Shown here: positions 36,201-47,923 of the stretch, piece after piece
Numbering within the stretch: position 1 is the stretch's first letter
How the letters are laid out: each line of letters opens with the position of its first letter
Program-made: the position numbers and the translations under genes
The notes under the pieces: model-generated
Seen by the model: the letters and a program-made list of their open reading frames with translations, nothing else
The model's database searches: none
Told to the model about the DNA's origin: nothing
NCBI GenBank assembly: GCA_905250125.1
Contig: CAJNOL010000397.1
Span: 82,892 to 146,891, forward strand
Direction of reading: 5' to 3'
DNA length: 64,000 nt
From: Rotaria sordida
Lineage: Eukaryota > Rotifera > Eurotatoria > Philodinida > Philodinidae

Positions 36201-39200
36201 GACTTGATCAGAAAATTCTGAGATCTTTCCTCTCCAACAGCTCGAACTACTCTAGGGTATTTATTTACTTATTAGACCCTATCGATTCAATATAATTCTA
36301 GTTTAAAAGTGATTTTATCACTTAAGAACCTTCCCTTGTTATTTAATTGATGTTTGAATAAAGAGTTTTACATCTATCAGAAAATAATTTCATAACGTTT
36401 TGATAAAAAAATGTACTTTTATCTACTCTGTCATTATTGATTTTTACCAAATCTATTTAACTTGCTTATCTTTACAAATAGTTTGTATTTAATTCATATG
36501 CTTTACTAATTAGAATGCAAGATGTGATAGTTTTGATGGAGAACACAAAACTCTGGAAAGATGAAACAAATATTTTTAATTTTTCATCATGAAACTTCTT
36601 TTATTTCATTAGAAGACTTTTTTATTCATACTAACTTGTATTTTGTATTTCTTCATTTTCATATTCTTTCATTTCCCATGCAAATGTATGTTGTCGAAAA
36701 AAATATTGTAATTGTTCATTAGCAATATTAATACATAATTGTTCATAAGAATTATAATCAAATGTTTCAAAACCAAATAAATCAAGTATTGATATTGAAT
36801 GTAAATTATCATTTCGTTTTTTTGTATTTAATTCGTCATTTATTTTAAATTGAACAGATAATTTATTATTTAATACATCTTTTTCATGTTGTTTACGAAT
36901 ATCAATTATTGATTTTGGTTGATATTCAAGTTCCGTACGAAAATAACGATTTAATGCATATACAATCCAATCAAATAAACGTGAATAAAGAGATTTTGCC
37001 ATAGCATCACGTGTTTGTTGTGCTTCAGCAATAGTATTTAATTTTGTAACTGTTTCACCACGTGTCATTAAACTTGATTGACATAATGATTGAATAAATT
37101 GATCATTATCAATTTTTAATAAACGATAAACAGCATTTGAATGTAATTTTGTTTGTTCATCAATTGAACAACCAGGTTCATTAAATTCTGTTTCAGCTTT
37201 AAATGAAATATTTCCTAAATGAATAATTGCAGTTAGAATAGCTAATATTGATGATTGTTCATCATCTGTAATATTTAATTCTTTTAATATTTGAAATAAA
37301 TCAATTAATGATAATGATGATAATATTTGATTCGAACTATTTCCAAGATATGTATAATATGTTATTGTTTGAAATAATTCAAATGATTCTTGATCAATTA
37401 AAATACAAGGATTTATTTGTTGTTGAGAAAAATGTAAATATATTGAATAAAATATATGAAAATTTCTTTTATTACCACTTGCAAGTACAACACGAGTTTT
37501 TTCAAGAAGAAATTGAGATAATTGAACATAAACAATTGTACCATATTCAGAAAAAAATATATCAAGAAGTTTACCAAAACGTGATGAATTTTTATTTAAT
37601 GATGTTTCAGCATTACCAAATGATTCAAGTAATAAATTCATTGTAACAAGACGATTTTCTAATGCACGTTGTTCACCAAAACCAAGTAGAGCTAATTCAC
37701 TTATTAGATTTTGTGCTGCATGTGTTTTACCTAAGTAGACAAAAAAAATAATAAGTACTTTAAAAAAAAAGAAATACATTTTCTAAAAACATGAATTCTA
37801 CTACAATCAATAATATAAAGTAATACTATTCGATCTTAAGAAATTTTTTTTTTCTTTAGATAAATTCTATAAAATATATAAATCTAACCTGAACCAGATT
37901 CTCCTGAAAGAATAATACATTGTGGTTGTCGACTAATCATCATTTGATTATAAACATTTGTAGCTATTGCAAATATATGTGGTAATAAACGTTTTGTAAT
38001 TTTTAAATATTTTAATTGAAAATGAAGATTATCAATAGGTAAAAATTGTTTAGGATTAATTGCTAATAAAACATCACCGATATATGTATAAATTAATGTT
38101 TTATTAAAACGTTTTCGTATGGAATTAATAAGACGTTCTTGATCAAGATAATCAATTTGTGCTAAATTATTTTCACAATCAATTAAATCTGCTGATTTAC
38201 TTATATTTTCAATCCAAGGATTAATATTTAAAACTTCTGTATGATCATTAATTATTGTTGATTGATCACTTTCAACAGATTTATTTGAAATATCTGTGGA
38301 TGAATATTTCATATGATAAGTTTTTAATAAATTTCGATATAAATCTGTTGTTTGATCATCAAAATTAACAAATAATTGTTCTGTTAATAGTTGTTCGGCA
38401 TGTGGTCGATATTCATAATCTTTAATTAAACAAGCTGAAATAAATTTATTAAAATTTTCTGACCATTGTGTTGTATCTTTTAATGTCGGTGGTGGACGAC
38501 GTGGAACTTCAAATAAAGCTTTTGTTGAATGATATTGACTTAATGGTGCTTCGCCATCAGCTAATTCAATAGCTGTTATACCAAGAGACCATATATCACA
38601 TCTTTCATCAAATGAATATTCCAATTGCTGAGCACATGCAATGACTTCCTATATGTTAATAATTATTAAAAAAAAAAAGCAAACATTACAATTGGTTTTG
38701 TTTTTATCTTACAGGTGCCATCCAAAGTGAAGTACCAACACTAGAATTACGTTTTGGCTGTGCTTTACTAAAGAAAGCAGCAACACCGAAATCAATCAAT
38801 TTTATAATATAATTTTCTGTTACTAATATATGACTACCTTTGATATCTTTAATATGAAAATAAAAAGAATTAGTGCTCTTCTTTTAGAAAAATATATATG
38901 ACTTACCACGATGCATAATACCTGATTGATGAAGATATTTTAATGCTTTTAATGTACTTTTTAATGCATAAGCAACTAATTTTTCTTTTTCACATTTATT
39001 TAATTGATTTTCTTTTTGAATTTGTTTTAATAGTTGAGTAATTGGCCCTAAATGACATAGTTCCATAACGAACCATATACGTGGAACATTGAATTCATCA
39101 AAATCACCAAATAGATCAATAAAATCAGGTAAATTCTCTTGTTGTTTAGAAATTTTCTTTAAAATATTTAATTCATTTTCGAATTCATTCGAAATATCTT

Positions 39201-39429
39201 CGGATTTAAGACGAATTATTTTTGCTGCTACATATTCATCAGAATTATAATGTTTAGCACGAAAAACTTGTCCATATGTACCTTCACCTAATTTATCAAG
39301 TAATATCCATAGAGCATTTGGATTAGGTAACTATTAAAACAAAAATAGAAGATATATGAACAAAAAAAACACAAAAGAAATGAAAGTTCTCATTACTTTT
39401 TCATGTTCAATTGTTGATGAAGATTCCAT
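33202..39429 (-). CDS. MYO3: Class III myosin with N-terminal protein kinase domain
   Basis: Seven exons: 39429-39397, 39330-38907, 38846-38713, 38648-37889, 37730-36636, 35378-33671 and 33610-33202, giving 1520 residues (human MYO3A about 1616). The kinase domain (about 15-290) has LGEGTYGQVF, VAAK, HRDIKGSH, IDFG and WMAPEV, then SLGITAIELADGEAP, which matches the MYO3/NINAC kinase. The motor follows, with P-loop GESGSGKT, switch I NKNSSRFGK, switch II/relay DLFGFETFDY, and SLLDEESRFPQ in the form ALLDEESRFP. Three IQ motifs follow: LQSYIRMYLVRK, LQTMVRSFLARR and IQAYWRMWKER. The tail is Ser- and Pro-rich (QAPPCPPPEF). Class III myosins work in actin protrusions of sensory cells. The catalytic-loop Asn of HRDxKxxN is His here, so kinase activity is doubtful. 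The intron 36635-35379 is the longest (about 1.26 kb). Confidence 0.93.
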
Positions 39430-40029
39430 TTGGCCAAATGTTCTGTTTTTTTTTAAAAATACTTCATATTTGCTTTGTGTCGTTTCCATTTAATCTGGCT
39501 CTTATCATTCTTCAAAATCTTCGATTAATACTCTTTTTTTTTCTCTTTTCTCTCTATTTATCGTATTCTCGACTCATTTGCTTTGACAGACAAGTGGAGG
39601 TAATATGCGTAAAACAAAAGAAGAAAATAAAGATATTAATCAACACTACTGCTTAACTCTCTGTGAACATTCAAAAAAGAGTCAATGAAGGTTTTATAAA
39701 ATTCTTCACGTTCTTGTCTACTTTCTTTTTCTCGTCCGTTACACGAACTATATTAGACCTTGTCTTTACGTGTCTGTGTGCGTGTTCATCTACAGCTCTT
39801 TGTTGATCGTTTTATTGATAAATCAACCGGAAGGGAAGAAAATATTTTCTGTGACAAGCACGTCCAATGCTCAATGATATATTAATATAACTCAAAAAAA
39901 AAAAAATATGAAAAGGTGGAAATGTTGCTTCAACTTTAATAAAGATAAAGAATTATTATTGACATAATTGCCATTAGGTTTTTTTTTATTGAAATATAGA
40001 AAAAAAAACAAAAAAACAAAACACAATAT
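39430..40029. other. Intergenic between myosin III start and homeobox stop
   Basis: Upstream region of myosin III. A single frame at 39411-39656 (+) overlaps the myosin start and is not coding-like. No other feature was seen. Confidence 0.4.
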
Positions 40030-40820
40030 TTATTTTTTCATTACACGAACACGTCGAGATGATATACTTTGTCCAATAGGCATTCGTTGTGGAGCATTTT
40101 TATGTAATTCAAGATCAGCTAAAATTTCTTCAAGTTCCAATTGAATTAAATGATTATTATCGATTGGTAATGGATTAATACGACGAGAAGATGAACGATG
40201 ACTTTGTACTGATATTCGTCGACGATTTTGAAACCAAATACCTGAGAAATTTTATAAAACGATGGTTTTTTTTTTCGCTAGTACCATTAGAAATAAAATA
40301 AAAAGAAAGCTTACGAATTTGTTCACGTGTAGCTCCTATTCGATCGGCAATAACATTCTTTTGAATACTATTAGGATAAGGAACATGTTCGAATATTTCA
40401 TTAAGTAACCAACGTTGACGAATGGTATATTGTAATCGATTAGGAAGATTTGTTGTTGAACGAGGAAGTGGAGGTGATAATGATGGAACATAACCAATCT
40501 AAAATAAAGCAAGTTAAAAAAAACAAAAATCGATAATTTCAAGGAAATTTTACTTGAGATGATGGTACGATCGGTGGTGATAACTGGTGATAAGGAAAAG
40601 TACCATCAGAATAATAATAATAACCAGGTTGTTGTTGATCATACACTGGACACATAATCATATGTGGAGATGATGATGATGATGATGACATAGGTGATTC
40701 AAAATATGATGAATTTGATGAAGATGTATCATAACTATTACTATAAGGATATGGTGAATACGACCAATAAGATGAACAATTTCCATCATATGATGATGCC
40801 ATAATTTGATTATTACTCAA
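40030..40820 (-). CDS. Divergent homeodomain transcription factor
   Basis: Three exons: 40820-40554, 40498-40315 and 40241-40030, giving 220 residues. The N-terminal 90 residues are rich in Ser, Tyr and Pro (YSPYPYSNSYD, an SSSSSS run) with no domain. The homeodomain (about 105-163) reads NRLQYTIRQRWLLNEIFEHV, then PYPNSIQKN, IADRIGATREQIR and IWFQNRRR. Helix 3 is canonical (WFQNRR with Asn51) and is split by an intron inside QIR/IWF. Helix 1 and the N-terminal arm are far from ANTP, PRD, LIM or POU consensus, so the class is not assigned. The C-terminus is short and basic (RRVRVMKK). It is probably a nuclear DNA-binding regulator. An alternative start at MASSYD is seven codons downstream. 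Confidence 0.82.
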
Positions 40821-41389
40821 GTTGATCGGCAGTTAAATATTCTTCTATTATTGTTGTTTTTTTTGAATATATATATACTTGGATATCTTTTCTCTCTTTC
40901 GTGTACCAATCAAATTGACATCCGATGAGAAATATGATTATTTCACGCATTTATGTATTCAATAAATAAACACTAATTGGTAATTAATGTATTCGTTTAT
41001 GTAAAACAATCAACACTTACTTATTGAAGAGTCAAGCTCTTTAACAGTGTAGTCAAACTTTTTTTTGTTTTAATAACAAATATATTAATTGATGGTCACA
41101 TAACGAATACATTCTATCTAATACGTAAGAGTTCAATGAAGTTCACATATGATATTCTATCAAAAAATTGAAACATATTTACATGTTCGCTTAGAATCAA
41201 GATACAAAAATTGATGAGCTTCATATAAATATATAGATATCAAATTGATTGATTGAAAAATTTCTTTGTGAAAAATTGTGATATGAATTTTATCTCTTTT
41301 ATGGTTCGTCGACAATTTTCTTGTCAAATTTAAACATTAAATTAAGTATCAATTATCTGTGTATTGCTTTAACATTGCATGATAGCAAT
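40821..41389. other. Intergenic upstream of the homeobox gene
   Basis: AT-rich 5' flank with no gene seen. A TATATATA tract near 40868-40876 lies about 50-60 bp upstream of the ATG and could serve as a TATA-type element, but this is speculative. Confidence 0.35.
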
Positions 41390-42050
41390 AGTTTCATCTT
41401 TGAAAATCAGTTTCATCATATTGCGATCTCATTTTACAATGGAATATTGTCGAATGTTAATTAAGGAGATTAATCATGTTCTCACTATCAAACTAACTCA
41501 TTTAAAATCTGAGCGGCTCGTAGCGTTTATGAACCGAGATATTCGATTTTCAAGGTATCTAAAGGCTAGTTCGTGTATCCATACTTCAAAATTGCAGCAG
41601 CATTTTTTTTTGTCATGCTCAAATGAGAAAACGATATCACACATGTTGAAAAGCAATTTTACGACAACGTCCAAGATACCATTATTATTAAATATAAGGG
41701 TAATAGATATAAAATTCTCGCTTTTGTAAAATTGCTTTTTGAATATTTGTGATATTATTTTCCTTTTATCTAACTCACTGAGCTCAATCAAACTATGAAA
41801 AAAAAAGTTGTTGCAATTTTGAAGTGTGACCACATAATATAGACTACACTTACTTTGAAATTCGAATACGTCGATCCTTGAATGTTATGGGCTGTTCATA
41901 TTTTAAATTAGTTAGTTTGACAGTGAGAAGAACATTCACTTGATGCGAACAAGTTCGATCTCCTTAATTTACAGTGCATGTTCTTCCATTGTTAGGTTCA
42001 GTTTCAGTTTTTTTTTTTGAAGAGAAAAAAAAGCAACATACGCCTCTATC
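41390..42050. mobile_element. Foldback element with mirror open frames
   Basis: Imperfect inverted arms of about 300 bp surround a centre near 41695. Matching blocks include TTAATTAAGGAGAT with its complement ATCTCCTTAATTTACAG, TCTCACTATCAAACTAACT with its partner near 41905-41930, ACTTCAAAATTGCAGCAGC versus its partner near 41808-41830, and AAAAGCAATTTTAC versus its partner near 41727-41740. The open frames at 41379-41729 (+) and 41498-41833 (-) are mirror images created by this palindrome. No transposase is present. Confidence 0.75.
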
Positions 42051-43437
42051 AACTGTTTCATGATTACACTAACTTTTTGAATGACATTCTGATAAGGATT
42101 GAATCCATATATCATGCATAGAAGACTATAATTTACTTTTTTTTGTAGTTTGTAATTAAATACATTGATATTTGTCCTATACACAGAAAGTAAGGTCTGA
42201 GAGAATACAAAATACAGAAAAGAACTTAAAGATGTAGTTCATCAAAAGTTACAATTCTTCTGAAAACGACTCGTAAACAATGAACTTCATAGAAATCATT
42301 TATTAAATATTCTGTGAATTCGTTGAACAGATGTAGTTGTATCTGTAATATTAACTCAAGCTCTGACACGTCTACACCAAATGTTTATCTAGATGAAAAC
42401 ATTGTAGAAGTTTGTAAGATACAAAACTTAAGTTTTATCTTGATTACAATACATCTTTTATTGCAGCTTCATTCATAGCGAACGATCTTGAACTACAAAC
42501 AACAAGTTAAAAGATCAAATAGTTTCATGAAACACTGCTATATGTTTTTCTTCATCTGTCTTCCTTATAAGAGACGAGCAACTCTAACTCAGAATTGAAG
42601 TTGACGCGTTCTCTCATCGAACTTGGGATGAAATTTTGCAATCGGTAGACAGATTTGAAGCAGGACATAGTGAAATTATCCATCCCTGTTTTTTCATCAA
42701 ATGTTAAAAATAATCTAGCCTAAAGTAAATCCATTTCATCTTGATACCATTTATATAATGTAAACTTTAAGTATTCTGTACAAATCCAATAATGTATTGA
42801 TTTAATAATTGTACTTTCAATATCTCTGCGTATTTTATTTTGCAAAAAAAAAGAGTGAAGGGAAAACACTTTGAAAAGCACCGTAGTTTGATACCTTTCA
42901 TATCGCATCAAATATATTCACGCTCATGATTAACAAAAGACGAAAACAAAAGAAATCACTAGAAGTATCTGATTGAAAATATACTCTCATACATATATTT
43001 GGATTTTAACCTTCAAATTTATCACCATCATTCGAATACTTCCTAGTAAAGAAAATAGGTTTGAAAAACATCGAAAAGAAAAAATAAATCAAAGGACAAA
43101 ACAAAAAAAAGAAAGAAAAACGCCGACATTTCTTTTTTTCTTCTTAACGATGTATAAAGAACGAATGATGATGAAGTTACATACTTTATTTTGGTAAGTG
43201 TTTACAAAGACAAAAAAAAAAGAAAGAAAGAGAAAAACGCAAGAAACTAAATGTACAAACAATTCAATGAACTGTTCTTTCCGAACTAGTGTTGTATTAG
43301 AAAAAAAAAAAGAAAATCTTGTTCGTTTTGACTTATTGTTCAACATATGTTCGGAATGTACAAAGCACAAAACAACAATTTTATATTTTATTTATATAAA
43401 AACAAAAAACAAACAAACAAACAAACATTTCTTTTTC
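42051..43437. other. Intergenic, nothing recognised; CAAA repeats near the vasa 3' end
   Basis: AT-rich. Overlapping frames on both strands near 42973-43545 are A-rich and not coding-like. A (CAAA)n tract occupies about 43405-43427 next to the vasa stop, probably in its 3' UTR. Confidence 0.45.
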
Positions 43438-46400
43438 TTAATCCCAATTTTCATTAGTCGCACCAGCAGAAACTGTACCACCAGTAGGACCACTTGGTTG
43501 ATTTCGACTACCAAAACTATTATGTCCAGATCTCATCTAAAATAGAAAAAGAACGAAAAATTTAATAATTAAAATAAAATCAACACGTACATCAGTAGTT
43601 CGTGAACCATGACCATCATTGTAAAATCCAACATTACCATCATCAGCATATTTTTTAAGAAATTCAGGTACTGCTTGACCAGCCTAATCAAATAAAAGAA
43701 TTCAAAAAGAAATCTTCAATGCAAAAAAACTACATACTTCACTTAATTTTAATATAAGTTCAGGAGCAATTTTTCGATCAGAATCTCGATCTGGATCAAA
43801 AAATGATATTGATTTACCCAAATGACCAGCACGACCTATAGAAAAGAAAAAAAAACCAAAAGCTCATGAAATTTTTTTTTTTTTTTTGTCGAATTAATTC
43901 TACCTGTTCGACCAATACGATGAATATAAAAATCACTTGTATCTGGTAAATCATAATTAACAACATAACCAATTAAAGGAAAATCTAAACCACGAGCAGC
44001 AACTGATGTTGCAACAAGTATTGGACATTTTCCAGTTGTAAATTGTTGTACAGCTTCATTTCGTTGTCTTTGTGTTCGATCACCATGCATTGTTGTACTC
44101 ATAAATTGCTTTTGTGAAAGTAATGCACCTATATAATCAGCTGATCGTTTTGTTTCAACAAATATTAAACAACGTTCAGATTCTAAATGAAAAAAAACAA
44201 AAATAATGTTTGTTTTTTTGTTGTCTTATTTTCTCCTACTAAGATTTTGTTCGAGTAATTGAAAAAGACGATCTTTTTTTTTTGGTTGTGGCACTTCTTC
44301 AATTGTTTGTGCTATATCTTCATTAGCACCACCAGGTATACCAACAGCAAGAAAAACATAATTGTCACGTAGAAAATGTTTAGCTAATTGTTGTACTTCT
44401 TTTGGAAATGTTGCAGAAAACATTGATGTAAAACGTTCATCTTTTTGTGGTAAACCAAGATCTTCTAATTTACGTATATCAGGTTCAAAACCTGTATCTA
44501 ACATTCTTTAAGAAAAAAAAAACCAAGACAGATTAGATTCAATGCAATAGTTTTTTGTTTTTTTACATACCGATCGGCTTCATCGAGAACAAAATATTTA
44601 ACTTTTTTTAATGAGACCTTGATAGAAAAAAAGAAATTTTTTTTGTTCTTATTTTTACATATAAAAATTAAATTAAATTTTACTCGGCCTTTTTCAACCA
44701 TATCTTTGAGACGACCGGTAGTAGCTGAGAGAATATGACAACCTTCTCGGAGACGATCCGATACAGCAAACATGTCATGACCACCAACAGCAGAACCTTT
44801 GGATAGAAAAAAAAAATTTTTTAATGTGTTTGAGTTTTTTTTAAAACATAACATACAAGGTAATACAGCAGTTTGAAATGCAAATTTTCTTGCTTCACGT
44901 TCAGTTTGTAAAGCAAGTTCACGTGTAGGTGAAACAATAAGACAAAGTGGTGATGGTGGATGATAGCTTTCAGATAATTCATCCACATGATATTCAAGTA
45001 AATTTGAAATAATTGGTAAGAGAAAAGCAGCCTAAATATATTATTTGATTAACAATTAATATTAATAAAGCAAAAAAAAATCTGAAACTTACTGTTTTAC
45101 CAGATCCAGTTTGAGCACAAGCCATTATATCATCTTGTTGTCGTATACAAGGTATTGTATAACGTTGAATAGCTGTTGGTTCTTCAAAATTAGCACGACG
45201 AATATTTGATAAAATTTGTGTAGCAAGATTAGCTTCTTCATATAATTCAATTGGTTTTACTTTGTCTTAAAAAAAAAAAATTATAAAATTAAATATAAGA
45301 AATAAAGAATATTTAATTACCTGAAGGTGTACATTTAACGTGTGTTTGGTGATATTTTCCAAAATTTTCACCCCTGGTAACTGCTTCACCAAATATACCA
45401 TCTTCAGTAGTTGGTGGAGGTGGTGGAACATAACGTTCATTTGGTTGATTACCAGTACGACCACCAGCTATTAAAAAAAATAATTATTACAATTATTGTT
45501 CTATCTTATACGTATATACTTACGTTGATCAAAAATATCATCAGATGCCTAAATGAATTAATGCGTTTTTTTTGTGTTATTTTCAGAATAAATATTAACT
45601 TACTCGATTATTATTTCTCCGACCACCAGAACCACCGAAACTATTACCACCACCATCTAAAGGACATTACAAAAAATAAATAGATAAATAAAGAATTCAA
45701 AAATATAAAAAAGTTAGTTATACCACGAGGTTTTCTTTCTTCAGGACATTCACGAGATTGATGACCAGGTTTATTGCTAAAAAAACAAAAAAAATAAATT
45801 AACAACCGTAATAAATATACAATTGGCAAATAAAACATACCAATTGTAACAATCTAAATAAAAAAAAAGCAAATAAAATTAAATATATTATTTAAATAAA
45901 ATCAATACTCACTGCCGCCACCACCGCCACCACCGCCACGACCATCTATACAATAAAGAAAATCAAAATTTTCATATTCATCTAAATTTCTCTTACCACG
46001 ATCACCTGAACTGAATCCTCCTCCACCACCACCTCGACCCCCTTTACAACATAATTTGTATATGTATATTAAATAAAGAATTGTTTTTTTTTTGTTTACC
46101 TCGAAATCCACTACCACCATTATTAAAGCCACCACGCATTGTTGAATTAACAAATGTTGTACTTCTACTATTAGATTCTTCAGAATCATTACTATTAGCC
46201 GTTTTATTTCCTCCACCACCTCGCCAACCACTAAAACTTGTTTTTGTATCATTATTATCATTTTCATATTGATTTCTCGAATTACGGAATGTTACAGACA
46301 TCGATGAACTTCCATCGTTTGCCGATGATGTGAAAGCAATGTTACGATCGTTACCATTTGAATTAAATCCACCACGAATGTTGCCACCTGAGTTAAATCC

Positions 46401-47113
46401 ACCACGATCACTGCTACCACCAGAGTTAAACCCACCACGATTGTTGCCAAAATTGAAACCACCACGGTTTCCACCACCGCTGCCGCCACGATTTTCTTTT
46501 CGTGGTTCAGAACATTCTCGACTCAAATGACCAGCCTTATTACAATTATAGCATGCTTGAAAATAAAACCAAAAAAGCGATTTCAATTAATACTTCATAA
46601 TTGTTTAAATATCTAAACTATACGCTTACTTCGAGAATTACCATCATTATTCGATCCAAATGTTCCACCACGTCCGCCTTGAATTAAAAAAAGAAAATTT
46701 TTATTTTACAAATGTAAAAATTTCATTTGATAGTAATTACCACTAAAACCACCACTACTTCGTGAACCAAAACCTCCACTACTATTTGGATTATTATTTT
46801 CATCATTATTATAATTATTACGAAAACTACTTGAACTTTCTCTTGTATTACTATTCCATTTTGAAACTGATGGTGGTTCTAAAAAAATCCTATCATCCAT
46901 AAAAAAAAAAGTAAATAAATGTTTAATTTTTACCATCATTATTTGTTTCCGGTCGTGCTTTTCCACGTCCAATACCTAAACGTGCCGTTCCTGTTGATGT
47001 CGTTTGCTACATACATAATAAATTCCAACAATTTTTATTATCCCTTTCATATAAAAACTAACTTGTTCAGATGTTTTAGATGCTTGTGCATCGTCCCATG
47101 ATTCTTCTGTCAT
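43438..47113 (-). CDS. vasa: Vasa-type DEAD-box RNA helicase (DDX4), germline
   Basis: Twenty-one small exons join in frame to 825 residues: exon 1 is 47113-47063 and the last is 43536-43438. The N-terminal half is Gly/Arg/Asn-rich (RGGF repeats) with two CCHC zinc knuckles, CYNCNKAGHLSREC and CYNCNKPGHQSREC. The helicase core has AQTGSGKT (motif I), PTRELA (Ia), TTGR (Ib), DEAD (II, in VLDEADRMLDTGFEPDIR), SATFP (III), and HRIGRTGR (VI). The protein ends NENWD, the acidic-Trp end typical of Vasa and lacking in PL10/DDX3. Zinc knuckles plus this end identify Vasa, the germ-granule helicase that acts with piRNA and translational control. Microexons include 45853-45841 (13 bp) and 45548-45524 (25 bp). 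It lies 282 bp downstream of eL14 on the same strand. Confidence 0.94.
45841..45853 (-). other. vasa: 13-bp microexon of vasa
   Basis: Thirteen bases between TTTATTTAG and GTATGT supply the first half of the second zinc knuckle (CYNC). Skipping it would break both frame and knuckle, so it should be constitutive. Confidence 0.8.
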
Positions 47114-47395
47114 GATCCAGAGATGCTTTGATTTTATGAGTAAATTCACAAAAAAAAAACCAACCAACCCACTGCTATCTAGAATCAATCAAAATGATAT
47201 TAAAACAAAAATCATATGTATTGATTTGTGTTTTCTTTTCTTTATTATTCTTCTTCTTATTTTTTGAATGTTCTTTTTAAAAAAAAACATACAAACAACG
47301 AAAGGACAACATAACGGAAAAAGAAAAAAAACAATGCTTCTTGTCGTTGTTGTTGTTTTTTTTTTGACTTGAATTTTTTTTAAAATTCTAGTTGT

Positions 47396-47923
47396 TTATT
47401 TCTTTTTTCCAGCTGGTGCTGCTGCTTTAGCAAAAATATTAAATTTATTTGCAATACGTTGAGATTTAGCAACAAATTTTCGTCGTTTAACTTTTTTTGT
47501 TTTAGATGATAATTGTACTTTATTCTTCTTTTTCAAACGATTATATTCATGATTTAATATACGACTATATGCTTGTTTAGCATGTAATAATTTAAAACGA
47601 TCTAAATCTGTCATTTTTGAACGTAAATGTTTTGCTTGCATTTTTTTAAACCAACGTGTTTCTTGCCATTTTTTATTAATATCATCTTTATCCCAAAGTG
47701 TTTTAACTGTTTTTGAACGAGCTCCAGGTAAAAGTTTGAGTACATATTTTGTTAAATGTAATGATTTAATATTTAATGCTTGACGACGTACATGTGATGA
47801 TGGACCATCGACAAGTACACGTGTCTGATCAATAACATTTGTAATACAACAAATTTTACCCTTATTTGGACCATAAGCAACGTAAGCTACACGGCCAACT
47901 TGAACTAAACGATCGTAGGGCAT
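47396..47923 (-). CDS. RPL14: 60S ribosomal protein eL14
   Basis: Single frame of 175 residues. The N-terminus RLVQVGRVAYVAYGPNKGKI, then NVIDQTRVLVDGP and the basic helix WFKKMQAKHLRSKMTDLDRF, are the standard eL14 blocks. Animal eL14 proteins range from about 140 to 215 residues, depending on the alanine/lysine-rich tail, and here the tail is short (AAAPAGKKK). It is a structural component of the cytosolic large subunit. Upstream, on the minus strand, the leader contains a T/C-rich tract of the kind seen at ribosomal protein promoters or splice sites (around 47951-47966), with a possible acceptor CCATTTTAG nearby. Vasa follows on the same strand with 282 bp between; whether they share a transcript is unknown. 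Confidence 0.95.
   Translation of the reverse strand: MPYDRLVQVGRVAYVAYGPNKGKICCITNVIDQTRVLVDGPSSHVRRQALNIKSLHLTKYVLKLLPGARSKTVKTLWDKDDINKKWQETRWFKKMQAKHLRSKMTDLDRFKLLHAKQAYSRILNHEYNRLKKKNKVQLSSKTKKVKRRKFVAKSQRIANKFNIFAKAAAPAGKKK

Noticed and set aside
41379..41833. Open frames of 116 residues (+) and 111 residues (-) as two genes
   Set aside because: They are inverted copies produced by a foldback element, with no recognisable domain.
45902..46586. Alternative long frames across the vasa Gly-rich region
   Set aside because: They read through introns or in shifted frames of a GGT-rich repeat; the spliced vasa frame explains the region.
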